A stretch of DNA of 64,000 bases from Oscillospiraceae bacterium. GTDB lineage: Bacteria; Bacillota; Clostridia; Oscillospirales; CAG-272. The stretch is from the NCBI GenBank assembly GCA_015064395.1, contig SVSH01000009.1, positions 1-64,000 on the forward strand, in the 5' to 3' direction. Below are positions 44,647 to 53,363 of the stretch, piece by piece. The stretch's first letter is position 1. The number at the start of each line of letters is the position of its first letter. The translations under genes were made by a program, and so were the position numbers. The notes below the pieces were generated by a model that saw nothing but the letters and a program-made list of their open reading frames with translations, ran no database searches and had not been told where the DNA came from.

Positions 44647-44741
44647 ATACGTTCAATTTAGGGGTATGGGCTTTGCCCGATGCCCGCGTTGCAAGCAACG
44701 CTGTAATACAAAGGCGAAACTGGCGATAAAGGAGGTTATAT

Positions 44742-45245
44742 ATGTTCTCTATCATTGCTTCTAATCTTCATTGGCTGGAAGGGGTAGATCCCACCGAGGA
44801 TTTATGTCTTCACGGAAATGCAAAAGCAATCATAGGACATGAAGTTCTGGAATATGATAATGCAACAGTCAGTTCAACTGCATTGTATTTGCTGAAATCC
44901 TTGAAAGAAGATCATAAAATATATGAGAGTAATCAAATGCTTCCTTGCTGTGGCTTTTTTATGATAGCAAATGAAGAACTTTCAAGAGTTGATATTTGTG
45001 GTTGTCCTAACGGCGTTGATTGGTCGGTTTTGCACGAAAACGGTAATATTGTTTTAGTTACAGAAGCAGGAGAAAGAACGGAAATCTTATTTGAAGAATA
45101 TAAAACGACCGTCTTTGCATTCGCAGACCAAGTAGAATTCTTTTATAATTCTGCTGCAGAGAAAAAAATACCCGAAGATGCTTTTGATCGAAACGGTTAT
45201 ATTGCCTTTTGGAACGAATGGAAGGCAATACGTTACGGAATATGA
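44742..45245 (+). CDS. Hypothetical protein, low-GC
   Basis: A 167-residue soluble protein with a strong RBS (AAAGGAGG). It begins MFSIIASNLHWLEGVDPTED and contains LPCCGFFMIANEELSRVD and CGCPNGVDWSVLHENG, ending in FDRNGYIAFWNEWKAIRYG. I believe similar proteins of unknown function occur scattered in Firmicutes, often alone. Codon use is AT-richer than its neighbours. Its leader (hairpin promoter, REP-like pair, GGGCTTTGCCC motif) is shared with the RAYT-GNAT locus at 58.7 kb, suggesting a mobile cassette context. Function unknown. Confidence 0.8.
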   Translation: MFSIIASNLHWLEGVDPTEDLCLHGNAKAIIGHEVLEYDNATVSSTALYLLKSLKEDHKIYESNQMLPCCGFFMIANEELSRVDICGCPNGVDWSVLHENGNIVLVTEAGERTEILFEEYKTTVFAFADQVEFFYNSAAEKKIPEDAFDRNGYIAFWNEWKAIRYGI

Positions 45246-45247
45246 TA

Positions 45248-45290
45248 AAGCCCCGACAGACTTTTTCATGATCTGTTGGGGTTATCTTTG
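45248..45290 (+). terminator. Terminator of the 44742-45245 gene
   Basis: CCCCGACAGA/TCTGTTGGGG stem (one G-U pair) with tail TTATCTTTG, 5 nt after the stop. Confidence 0.7.
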
Positions 45291-45305
45291 TCTACTGCAG
45301 AGCAA

Positions 45306-45368
45306 TTATGCCTTTTTGGACCGTCGGGGACCTATCTCGCAAGCGAGATTACGCCGGTCCCTACAGGA
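45306..45368. repeat. REP-like palindrome
   Basis: GGACCGTCGGGGACC, TCTCGCAAGCGAGA and CCGGTCCCTACAGG form nested stems. The CCCTACAGG end resembles the end of the palindromes in R1 and R3. Confidence 0.55.
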
Positions 45369-45423
45369 AAATGTAAACTTCCTTATGAGAACCAGTCCTT
45401 CGAGCCCCTCTTTTTTCTGCCTC

Positions 45424-45452
45424 TTGCTTTTTTCCCCAACGTGTGTTACAAT
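45424..45452 (+). promoter_or_regulatory. Promoter of rarA
   Basis: TTGCTT (45424-45429) and TACAAT (45447-45452) with a 17-bp spacer, 35 nt before the rarA start. Confidence 0.75.
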
Positions 45453-45486
45453 AGCCTTATTGATAGAGGAAACGAGGAGTTGACAT

Positions 45487-46716
45487 ATGAGAAACGCTCA
45501 GCTCGCTGATCTTTTGCGCCCCAAGACCTTTGACGATATCGTCGGACAGGAGCACCTGTTTGGCGAGCGCGGTGTGATTCGCCGCATGGTCGAGAGCGGT
45601 CGCATCACCAATATGATATTCTACGGCCCTCCCGGCATCGGTAAGACCACCGCCGCTGAGATCATCGCCGCGCAGTCGGGCATGCTGTTCCGCCGCCTGA
45701 ACGCTACCTCGGCGTCGCTCGCCGACGTCAAGGCCGTGCTGTCCGAAACGGACAACGTATTCGGCGCGGGCGGGGTGCTGTTGTACCTGGACGAGATCCA
45801 GTATTTTAACCGCAAGCAACAGCAGTCGTTGCTCGAATATATGGAGGACGGACGGGTCACGCTCATCTCGTCCACCACCGAAAACCCCCATTTTTACGTC
45901 TACAATGCCATTTTGTCCCGCGCCAGCCTGTTTGAATTCAAGCCGGTTCCGCCCCGCGCCATCCTCCCCGCGCTTCGTCGGGCACTGGACTATCTCAACG
46001 GCGAGTCGGGTACACAGAAGACCGCCTCGGACGAGCTGCTGGAGAAGATCGGACGGGCCACGGGTGGCGACGTTCGCCGGGCCATCGGTCTTTTGGAAAA
46101 CACCTTTTTTGCCGCCGACGGCGAGCTGTCCGAGGAGGATATGATGTCCTTCTCCACCTCGGTGGGGAATTTCAACGACGACACGCATTACGATCTGCTT
46201 TCCTGCCTGCAAAAGTCCATTCGCGGCTCCGACCCCGATGCCACCGCCTTTTACGTGGCCAAGCTGGTCGCGGCGGGCGAGCTGCTCGCGCTCTGCCGTC
46301 GCTTGCAGGTGATCGCCTCCGAGGATGTCGGCCTGGCCTATCCCCAGGCGGCCATGATCACCCGCGCCTGCTGTGAGTCGGCCGTGGCTCTCGGTCTTCC
46401 CGAGGGGCGCATTCCCCTGATCAATGCGGCACTTTTGCTGGCGACCTCGCCCAAATCCAACAGCGCGTATCTGGCGCTGGATGCCGCGTCGCAGGACATC
46501 GCCGCGGGCAAAGGGAACGTCATTCCGACGCATTTGCAATCTCCCCTCTTTAAGGGCTATCGCTACCCCCACGACTATCCCGATCATTACGTCGCCCAAG
46601 AGTATCTGCCGGACGATCTGAAGAACGCCCGCTACTATAAGCCTGCCCCCAACAAGCAGGAAATGGCGGCGGCCGCCTATTGGGAGGGCGTGCACGAGCG
46701 AGCAAAGAAGAAATGA
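45487..46716 (+). CDS. rarA: Replication-associated recombination protein RarA (MgsA-type AAA+ ATPase)
   Basis: A 409-residue AAA+ ATPase. It begins QLADLLRPKTFDDIVGQEHL; Walker A is FYGPPGIGKTTAAEIIA, Walker B is LLYLDEIQYFNRKQQQSLL, sensor 1 is ISSTTENPHFYV. The C-terminal MgsA/RarA tetramerisation region includes RRLQVIASEDVGLAYPQA and SPKSNSAYLALDAA, a hallmark of RarA. It acts at stalled replication forks. The small membrane protein gene 46741 follows 25 bp later. Confidence 0.96.
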   Translation: MRNAQLADLLRPKTFDDIVGQEHLFGERGVIRRMVESGRITNMIFYGPPGIGKTTAAEIIAAQSGMLFRRLNATSASLADVKAVLSETDNVFGAGGVLLYLDEIQYFNRKQQQSLLEYMEDGRVTLISSTTENPHFYVYNAILSRASLFEFKPVPPRAILPALRRALDYLNGESGTQKTASDELLEKIGRATGGDVRRAIGLLENTFFAADGELSEEDMMSFSTSVGNFNDDTHYDLLSCLQKSIRGSDPDATAFYVAKLVAAGELLALCRRLQVIASEDVGLAYPQAAMITRACCESAVALGLPEGRIPLINAALLLATSPKSNSAYLALDAASQDIAAGKGNVIPTHLQSPLFKGYRYPHDYPDHYVAQEYLPDDLKNARYYKPAPNKQEMAAAAYWEGVHERAKKK

Positions 46717-46740
46717 TGCAATACAACAAAAGGAGCTCGT

Positions 46741-47238
46741 ATGATTGACTTTTACGAAACGCCCGAGCGGGAGAATAATATTGCAAGCCTGGCTACGCTG
46801 ATTGGCGGTATCGCGGGTATTGTGCTGTTTGCCGCCTCCAATTACATTCCCTACCCCTCCGTTGCCCAGATGATCGGCCTGGTGCTTTTGGTCATTGCGG
46901 TCATGATGGCGGTGCGCTGGCAGACGCGCTATCGCTACCGGGTGAGCGAGGATGCCGAGGACGGAACGGTGGAGCTTTCGGTCGTGCGCCTGCGGGGCAA
47001 CAAAACGATGACGCTGTGCAGACTTGCCCTGCGGGATCTGCAAAAGATGGACGTGTGCACCCCGGAAAATCGCAAGGAATGCAAGCAGAAATATCACGCC
47101 GACAAGATATACAATTACTGTCCTGACGTGCTGCCCCCAAGGTCGGTGTATCTGCATTTTGAGGAAGCGGGGCAGAAAATCGTGCTGTGTCTGCAGGCGA
47201 GCGAGGAGTTTTTGACTCGTATGAAGTCGCTGATGTGA
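46741..47238 (+). CDS. Small two-segment membrane protein, unknown
   Basis: A 165-residue protein with two predicted membrane helices near the N-terminus (ATLIGGIAGIVLFAASNYI and MIGLVLLVIAVMMAVRW). A cytoplasmic domain rich in beta-strand propensity follows (YRYRVSEDAEDGTVELSVVR). RBS AAAGGAG is well placed and it is probably cotranscribed with rarA. No family is recognised with confidence; the layout resembles small PH-like or DUF-type membrane proteins. Confidence 0.75.
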   Translation: MIDFYETPERENNIASLATLIGGIAGIVLFAASNYIPYPSVAQMIGLVLLVIAVMMAVRWQTRYRYRVSEDAEDGTVELSVVRLRGNKTMTLCRLALRDLQKMDVCTPENRKECKQKYHADKIYNYCPDVLPPRSVYLHFEEAGQKIVLCLQASEEFLTRMKSLM

Positions 47239-47244
47239 ATATAA

Positions 47245-47277
47245 GGGAAGCTTCCGCAGGGGGGCTTCCTTTTCTTT
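47245..47277 (+). terminator. Terminator of the rarA operon
   Basis: GGAAGC/GCTTCC stem followed by CTTTTCTTT, shortly after the stop at 47238. The T-rich tail merges into element R14a. Confidence 0.7.
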
Positions 47278-47374
47278 CGCCATTTCTTTGTGGAATGACA
47301 AAGAAATGGCATCCCTGCCGGCACAGCGCGGCGCGAAGCTGTACGCGCGTCAAGAGGAGAAGTTGTTTAAATTT
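47271..47374. repeat. Mosaic hairpin element fragment R14a (right half)
   Basis: Only TTTCTTTCG, one B hairpin CCATTTCTTTGT/ACAAAGAAATGG, the A module and the right end GTCAAGAGGAGAAGTTGTTT are present, so this is a half element. It is adjacent to R14b. Confidence 0.75.
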
Positions 47375-47384
47375 CGCTTTCTAT

Positions 47385-47834
47385 CCTCGGGCGCGCCACA
47401 ACGCGGCGCGCTGTGCTAGTCTGCTACTTCTTGGCGTTCCCCAAGAAGTAGCCAAGAAAGGAACCAAGGGGACACCCCTTGGCACCCCACTGCCCGACGG
47501 CTTTTTGAGAGCCGCCGGGGCTTTTGCCTTCCCAAGCCTCCTCCATCTTGGTCGCATGAGCGCACGCCCAAGATGGGTGCGGTTAGGAAAGAATTTTTGC
47601 TTTCTCTGCCTGCCGCTCGTGTTGGCTAAATTTGAGGCACAGCACTAAAAACGCATATGTGATCTCTCTTGTTGCTCTTTGCAGAGCGGCAAAGGAGGGG
47701 GTTCCCAGGGGGAACGCCTGGGCGCGCTTTCTTGGTTCGTTCTTTGCCGCGTGGCAAAGAATGAACATCCAAGACCGGTACAGCGCGGCGCGAAGCTGTA
47801 CGCGCGTCAAAAGAAGAAGGTGTTTGAAATTTAA
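47385..47834. repeat. Mosaic hairpin element copy R14b (module C inverted)
   Basis: GGGCGCGCCACAACGCGGCG start as in R12, B hairpin CTACTTCTTGG/CCAAGAAGTAG, CCAAGGGG/CCCCTTGG, module E (CATCTTGG and CGCCCAAGATG), module C in reverse, a CCCAGGGGGAACGCCTGGG stem, a second B hairpin GTTCGTTCTTTGCC/GGCAAAGAATGAAC, and right end GTCAAAAGAAGAAGGTG. Confidence 0.82.
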
Positions 47835-47890
47835 CCTCTCCCCCCAATATTTTACCCCATAAAAAAAGTCGAAAAAAAGTAAAAAAATCA

Positions 47891-47919
47891 TTGATTTTAT
47901 TACCCAAATGTGATACAAT
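47891..47919 (+). promoter_or_regulatory. Promoter of the RDD gene (possibly of the whole ABC locus)
   Basis: TTGATT (47891-47896) and TACAAT (47914-47919), 17-bp spacer, about 75 nt before the RDD start. No terminator-like structure is seen between RDD and the ABC genes. Confidence 0.75.
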
Positions 47920-47995
47920 GGATGTGTCCGTATGAAAGTATATATAATTATGTAACTTTTTTGTGCGACTCGCACAAAAGAAAGGGGAGGAATTT

Positions 47996-48757
47996 ATGAT
48001 AAGTGACCTGCAGAAGGCAAGTCTTCTCAAACGAGCCTCCGCTTTTTTGTTGGATATCATTCTGCTGGCCGTCCTGGTCACCGGGTTGGCTTTTTTGATC
48101 TCCACTGTCACGGGTTACGACAACTACGTCCAACAAATGAACGATCTCGAAAAGGAATACGAGGAAAAATTTAACGTCTCCTTTGATCTGACCGAACAGG
48201 AATACAATGAATTGTCCCAACAAGAAAAGACAAAGATCGATGAGGTCTATGCCGCCTACGCTGCCGACGAGAGAGTCGTTTATGCCTATAACATGATGGT
48301 CAACCTGATCCTTCTGACCACCTCACTGAGCATTCTGGGCGCATACCTTGTGCTCGAGTTGATCCTGCCCCTTGTCTTTGGCAACGGACAGACGGTGGGC
48401 AAAAAGATATTTGCCATCGGGCTGATGCAGACCAACGGAGTCAGGGTCTCCGCCTTTTCGATGTTTGTGCGCACCGTCCTTGGCAAGTGCACCATCGGAA
48501 CGCTGGTGCCTGCCGCCATCATCATTCTCAGCATGCTGGGATCGGCCGGTATCACGGGGCCGATCATCCTGCTTCTGATCCTTGTGCTTCAGATCGGCCT
48601 TATCGTCGGTACCAAGACCAATTCCGCCATCCATGACGTGCTGGCCTATACCGTCGCCGTCGATCTCGCCTCTCAGATGATCTTCGACTCGCCCGAGCAG
48701 ATGCTTGAGTACAAAAAGAAGATCCACGCCGAGGCTGCCGACCGCGCGCAGTATTGA
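47996..48757 (+). CDS. RDD-family membrane protein
   Basis: Start at the ATG at 47996 (RBS GGGGAGG), 253 residues. The RDD arrangement is seen: LLKRASAFLLDIILLAVLVTG (Arg and Asp in the first helix), then a soluble loop, VLELILPLVFGNGQTVGKKIFAIGLMQTNG and the C-terminal IHDVLAYTVAVDL. RDD proteins are poorly characterised; some act in transport or ion homeostasis. It lies 66 bp upstream of the ATPase gene of the sugar-type ABC operon and may be cotranscribed. Confidence 0.88.
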   Translation: MISDLQKASLLKRASAFLLDIILLAVLVTGLAFLISTVTGYDNYVQQMNDLEKEYEEKFNVSFDLTEQEYNELSQQEKTKIDEVYAAYAADERVVYAYNMMVNLILLTTSLSILGAYLVLELILPLVFGNGQTVGKKIFAIGLMQTNGVRVSAFSMFVRTVLGKCTIGTLVPAAIIILSMLGSAGITGPIILLLILVLQIGLIVGTKTNSAIHDVLAYTVAVDLASQMIFDSPEQMLEYKKKIHAEAADRAQY

Positions 48758-48823
48758 GCTCTTTTCGTTGAGAAAACAAAAATAAAAATATAAAAAATAT
48801 AACACTCAAGAAAGGGATTTTGT

Positions 48824-49915
48824 ATGAAGGTTGTATTACAAAATCTGACCAAGATCTTCCCCTCTCGCAACAAAAAAGCGAATGAGGAGGTCATCGCGGT
48901 CAACGACTTCACCTTTGAGATTCCGGACGGTAAGCTCATCGGCCTGCTTGGCCCCTCGGGCTGTGGTAAGAGCACGACGCTGTATATGATCAGCGGTCTG
49001 CAAAAGCCCACCGGCGGACGCATCTTCTTTGGTGACGACGACGTAACCGAGCTCTCCCCCGAAAACAGAGGCATAGGCCTGGTGTTCCAGAACTACGCAC
49101 TCTACCCCCACATGACGGTCAAGCAGAACATTCTGTTCCCCCTGCAGAACCTCAAGGGTGCGGACAAGATGGACAAGGACGTCATGCTGGAGCGCGCCTA
49201 TCAGGCCGCAAAGCTCGTACAGATCGACGAGCTGATGGACCGTAAACCGAGCGAGCTCTCGGGCGGTCAGCAGCAGCGCGTTGCTATCGCGCGTGCGCTG
49301 GTCAAGATGCCCAAGGTTCTGCTGCTCGACGAGCCGCTGTCCAACCTGGACGCAAGACTCCGTCTGCAGACCCGTGAGGAGATCCGCCGTATCCAGAAGG
49401 AGACCGGTATCACCACCATCTTCGTTACCCACGACCAGGAGGAGGCTATGTCCATCTCCGATATGATCGTCGTCATGAAGCTGGGTGTGCTGCAGCAGAT
49501 CGGTAAGCCCCAGGAGGTCTATGACGACCCTGCGAACCTGTTCGTTGCTAAGTTCCTGGGTACGCCTCCCATCAACGTCTTCGCAGGCGAGGTCAAGGGC
49601 GGCAAGCTGTACCTGGGTGAGGACGCCGTTCTGGACGTTCCCGGTGTCGATGACCGCAAGGTCACCGTCGGTATCCGCCCCGAGGGCTTTGTTCCCGCCG
49701 AGAACGGTGCTATGGTCTGCAACCTGTCTAACGTAGAGGTCATGGGCCGCGACGTCAGCGTCGTATCCACTCATCCCGCTTCTCTCAACCCCCAGATCCG
49801 CTCTATCGTCGATGCGGACAACAAGATCGCGGACGCGGCGACGGTTCGCTTTGCCCTCAAGCCGCATAAGGTGTTCCTGTTTGACGCCGAGACCGAAGAG
49901 CGCATCCGTTTTTGA
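48824..49915 (+). CDS. ABC transporter ATP-binding protein, UgpC/MsmK-type
   Basis: A 363-residue CUT1-family ATPase. Walker A GPSGCGKSTTLYMISG, signature LSGGQQQRVAIARAL, Walker B VLLLDEPLSNLDA, switch THDQEEAMSISD, and a C-terminal TOBE-like regulatory region (FVAKFLGTPPINVFAGEVKG, VTVGIRPEGF). Such ATPases energise import of sugars, oligosaccharides or glycerol phosphodiesters. First gene of a contiguous ATPase-permease-permease-binding protein set; the next gene starts 11 bp later. Confidence 0.95.
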   Translation: MKVVLQNLTKIFPSRNKKANEEVIAVNDFTFEIPDGKLIGLLGPSGCGKSTTLYMISGLQKPTGGRIFFGDDDVTELSPENRGIGLVFQNYALYPHMTVKQNILFPLQNLKGADKMDKDVMLERAYQAAKLVQIDELMDRKPSELSGGQQQRVAIARALVKMPKVLLLDEPLSNLDARLRLQTREEIRRIQKETGITTIFVTHDQEEAMSISDMIVVMKLGVLQQIGKPQEVYDDPANLFVAKFLGTPPINVFAGEVKGGKLYLGEDAVLDVPGVDDRKVTVGIRPEGFVPAENGAMVCNLSNVEVMGRDVSVVSTHPASLNPQIRSIVDADNKIADAATVRFALKPHKVFLFDAETEERIRF

Positions 49916-49926
49916 GGTGATGGGCT

Positions 49927-50871
49927 ATGGTAGATAGTAAAAAATCATGGAAGGCGTGGCTGTACTTATCCCCTGCCATCGTTCTTCTTCTTATCTTTAC
50001 CGTGTGGCCGATCTTTAACACGATCCGCATGGCTTTCCTTGAAAATTATAACTTTTACGGTGGTATGAACGGCGTGACGTTTAAGTTCGGTTTGGGTAAC
50101 TTTATGCAGGTCGTCACGTACAAGAACTTTGTCACTTGCCTTACCAACACCCTGCTGCTGTGTGTGCTGACTGTCCCGATTTCGACTCTCCTGGCCTTGG
50201 TCATCGCAGTGTGCCTCAACGCCATCAAGCCGTTCCAAAGATTGCTCCAGACCATATTCTTTTTGCCTTACGTGACTAACTCCATCGCGATCGGCATGGT
50301 ATTTGCGGCCATGTTTAATATGATCGGAACCGCATATGGTACACAAAACGAGTTGATCGTTACGTCGGGTATTATCAACAACGTCATCGAGTTCTTTGGC
50401 GGCGATCGTATCAACTGGATCAATACGGGCTCGACCAAGCTGGCCAACATGATCGTTTTGGTCATCTATATCGTCTGGAATGCGCTGCCCTTCAAGATCT
50501 TGGTGCTTCTGGGCGGTCTTCAGAGCGTCAACAAGCAGTACTATGAGGCGGCCAAGGTGGATGGCACGTCCCGTCTTCGCACCTTCACCCGCATCACGGT
50601 ACCGCTACTCTCCCCTATGATCACCTACGTCGTCATCACCGGCTTCATCGGCGGCTTTAAGGAATATTCCAGTATCGTCGGTGTGTTTGGTGATGATATG
50701 GGTCCGACGGGTACGAACAAGCCTCTGAATACGATGGTCGGATACATTTATGACTCGCTGCGTAACAACCTTCCCGGACGTGCCAGCGCTGCGGCGCTGA
50801 TCCTGTTCGCGATCATCTTCGTCGTCACCATGCTGAACTTGTACATCAGCAAGAAGAATACACATTATTAA
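49927..50871 (+). CDS. ABC transporter permease, MalF/UgpA-type
   Basis: A 314-residue integral membrane protein with six predicted helices. The first is WLYLSPAIVLLLIFTVWPIF, typical of CUT1 permeases. The EAA loop that docks on the ATPase is YYEAAKVDGTSRLRTFTRITVPLLSP. It pairs with the following UgpE-type permease, 12 bp downstream. Confidence 0.94.
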   Translation: MVDSKKSWKAWLYLSPAIVLLLIFTVWPIFNTIRMAFLENYNFYGGMNGVTFKFGLGNFMQVVTYKNFVTCLTNTLLLCVLTVPISTLLALVIAVCLNAIKPFQRLLQTIFFLPYVTNSIAIGMVFAAMFNMIGTAYGTQNELIVTSGIINNVIEFFGGDRINWINTGSTKLANMIVLVIYIVWNALPFKILVLLGGLQSVNKQYYEAAKVDGTSRLRTFTRITVPLLSPMITYVVITGFIGGFKEYSSIVGVFGDDMGPTGTNKPLNTMVGYIYDSLRNNLPGRASAAALILFAIIFVVTMLNLYISKKNTHY

Positions 50872-50883
50872 GGAGGTGGCGAT

Positions 50884-51834
50884 ATGACACAACAAAGCAT
50901 TCAAACCATGAGCGATCGTGATATGCAAAAGGTCAACGTTCGCCAACGCATCGTCAAGATCATTGTACAGGTCCTGTTGTATGCATTCCTTATCGTAATG
51001 GCGCTGATCATCGTCTTCCCCTTCTATTTTATGATTATTTCCTCGGTCAAGGAGCTGGCCGAATATAAGCTGCCGGTCCAGACGCTGTGGCCCAATAAGA
51101 TCGTCCTCTACAACTACGTAGAGGCGTTCAATACGGCACATCTCGGCCGACTGTTTATGAATACGCTGTACGTTGGCGTCGTATCTACGGTATTGTCGCT
51201 TGTCATCACCGTGCTGACGGCATTTGCCTTTGCACGCCTGGAATTCAAGGGCAAGAACGCCATGTTTGCCGCCCTTCTGGCAACCATGATGATCCCCGGC
51301 GAGCTGTTCACCATCACCAACTACCAGACCGTCAGTAACTTCCTGGGACTCAAGACGCTGGGAATGCAGATGGGCTCGGCGGCACTCAAGGATATGGGTG
51401 ACTGGAAAAACTCCTTTACGGTACTCATCGTTCCCTTCCTTGTCAGCGTGTTCTACATTTATCTGCTTCGTCAGAACTTCCTTCAGATCCCCAACGAATT
51501 GTACCTGGCCGCCAAGGTAGACGGGACGAGCGACATCAAGTATCTGTGGAAGGTCATGATCCCGTTGGCCCTGCCCACCCTCATTTCCATTACCATTTTG
51601 AAAATGATGGGCGCTTGGAACTCTTATATGTGGCCCTTGTTGGTTGCCAACGACGAGGCACATAATTTGATCACCAACGGTCTGCGTAACGCCTTCACCA
51701 CGACGGCGGGTGACGTCAATATCCCTGTTCAGATGGCAGCCGTTGCCATCGTATCCGCTCCCTTGTTCCTCGTCTTCATCTTCCTTCGTAAGTACATTAT
51801 GAAGGGTGTGTCGAGAAGCGGTATCAAGGGCTGA
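50884..51834 (+). CDS. ABC transporter permease, MalG/UgpE-type
   Basis: A 316-residue protein with six helices. The EAA loop reads LYLAAKVDGTSDIKYLWKVMIPLALP. VFPFYFMIISSVKELAEY near the N-terminus is typical of MalG/UgpE partners. The AAWNSYMWPL-like KMMGAWNSYMWPLLVA segment also fits. It is followed by an 85-bp gap with a small CAGTC/GACTG hairpin and AT-rich sequence before the binding-protein gene. Confidence 0.94.
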   Translation: MTQQSIQTMSDRDMQKVNVRQRIVKIIVQVLLYAFLIVMALIIVFPFYFMIISSVKELAEYKLPVQTLWPNKIVLYNYVEAFNTAHLGRLFMNTLYVGVVSTVLSLVITVLTAFAFARLEFKGKNAMFAALLATMMIPGELFTITNYQTVSNFLGLKTLGMQMGSAALKDMGDWKNSFTVLIVPFLVSVFYIYLLRQNFLQIPNELYLAAKVDGTSDIKYLWKVMIPLALPTLISITILKMMGAWNSYMWPLLVANDEAHNLITNGLRNAFTTTAGDVNIPVQMAAVAIVSAPLFLVFIFLRKYIMKGVSRSGIKG

Positions 51835-51919
51835 TCCCTTTCCCCGATAATAGCAGTCCCCCCGACTGTATATTATAAAAATAATTTTTTCCATCCAAAA
51901 GAAAGAGAGGAATTCAATC

Positions 51920-53341
51920 GTGAAGAGAAGAATTGTATCCCTTGTGTTGGCTCTGTTGATGATGACCGTCTCGCTGTTCACCGTCACCTCCTGCGCCGGC
52001 GGGCAGGTTGCAGGCGAGCTGTCTACCTTCGAGTTTGACACCGAAACCCCGGTTACCATTACCTTCTACCACACCATGGGCGAGTCTTTGCGCGCTGTGC
52101 TGGATAAGTACATTGCCAAGTTCAATGAGCTCTACCCCAACATCACGGTAGAGCACAAGCAGGTCGGCGGCTACGACGACGTTCGTGAGCAGATCAAGAC
52201 CGAGATCACCGTTGGTGACCAGCCCAACATCGCTTACTGCTATCCCGACCACGTCGCTCTGTACAACCTGGCTCAGGCCGTTCAGACGCTGGACACCCTG
52301 ATCGCCGCTGAAAACGTCGTTACCCGCGCTGATGGCACCACCGAGACGCTGGGCCTGACCCAGGAGCAGATCGATAACTTTATCGATGGCTACTACGAAG
52401 AGGGCAAGGCATTCGGTGACGGCAAGATGTACACCCTGCCTATGTCCAAGTCCACCGAGGTTCTGTACTACAACAAGACCTTCTTTAAGGAGAATAATCT
52501 GGCCGTTCCTACCACCTGGGACGAGCTGGAGCAGACCTGCAAAAAGATCCTTGAGATCGATCCCGAGTGTATCCCTCTGGGCTACGACTCCGAGGCAAAC
52601 TGGTTCATCACCATGTGCGAGCAGCTGGGTACTCCCTACACCAGCGCAACGGGTGAGCACTTCTTGTTCGACAACGAAGAGAACCACGCATTCGTTACCA
52701 AGTTCCGCGACTGGTATAACAACCGTTACGTGACCACCCAGGAGCTCTCGGGCGGTTATACCTCCGCGCTGTTCACCAAGTCTCCCGCTGAAGTGGGCAA
52801 CTGCTATATGTGCATCGGCTCCTCCGCGGGCGCAAACCACCAGATCCCCAAGAACGACGACGGTTCGTTTAAGTTTGAGGTTGGTATCGCTTCCATTCCT
52901 CAGGCAAATGCCGCTAACCCCAAGGTCATCTCCCAGGGTCCTTCTCTGTGCATCTTCAAGAAGGCCAACGCGCAGGAGGTTCTGGCTTCTTGGCTGTTCG
53001 TCAAGTACCTGACCACCACCGTTGACTTCCAGGCAGAGTTCGGTATGACCTCCGGTTACGTTCCGGTTTTGGAGAACGTCACCGACAATGCTGTTTACGC
53101 AGAAGAGCTGGCAAACGCTGACGGCTACGAGGGCCTGCCCCTTCTGGCTACCCAGGTGTGCCTGGAGCAGATGGATGCTTACTACACCTCTCCTGCATTC
53201 AACGGCTCTTCTACCGCTCGTGACGAGGTCGGTAAGCTGATGCAGATCTGCATGACCACCACCGAGTCCGACGTCGCAGCCGCTATCAAGAAGGCGTTTG
53301 CGGATGCCGTTGCCGAGTGTAAGTATCAGGCCGGCGAATAA
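51920..53341 (+). CDS. Extracellular solute-binding lipoprotein (family 1, UgpB-like)
   Basis: A 473-residue lipoprotein: signal peptide MKRRIVSLVLALLMMTVSLF with lipobox TSC. Family 1 binding-protein features include ITFYHTMGESLRAVLDKYIAKFNELYP, MSKSTEVLYYNKTFFKENNL and PTTWDELEQTCKKI. It resembles glycerol-3-phosphate/sugar binding proteins (UgpB). The ligand is unknown; the downstream nuclease lipoproteins suggest a nucleic-acid breakdown product such as a nucleoside or ribose derivative (inference). The next gene starts 22 bp after its stop. Confidence 0.93.
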   Translation: MKRRIVSLVLALLMMTVSLFTVTSCAGGQVAGELSTFEFDTETPVTITFYHTMGESLRAVLDKYIAKFNELYPNITVEHKQVGGYDDVREQIKTEITVGDQPNIAYCYPDHVALYNLAQAVQTLDTLIAAENVVTRADGTTETLGLTQEQIDNFIDGYYEEGKAFGDGKMYTLPMSKSTEVLYYNKTFFKENNLAVPTTWDELEQTCKKILEIDPECIPLGYDSEANWFITMCEQLGTPYTSATGEHFLFDNEENHAFVTKFRDWYNNRYVTTQELSGGYTSALFTKSPAEVGNCYMCIGSSAGANHQIPKNDDGSFKFEVGIASIPQANAANPKVISQGPSLCIFKKANAQEVLASWLFVKYLTTTVDFQAEFGMTSGYVPVLENVTDNAVYAEELANADGYEGLPLLATQVCLEQMDAYYTSPAFNGSSTARDEVGKLMQICMTTTESDVAAAIKKAFADAVAECKYQAGE

Positions 53342-53363
53342 TCTTTTCCAAAAGGTTCGATTT

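Noticed and set aside
44742-45245. Barstar-like inhibitor of the barnase-type RNase
   Set aside because: Similar in being small and acidic, but no barstar motif is seen, it is 13 kb away, and an exported RNase would not need it in this position.
45457-47301. Minus-strand open frame of 614 codons opposite rarA and the small membrane protein gene
   Set aside because: Antisense shadow; rarA has full AAA+ motifs and its own promoter on plus.
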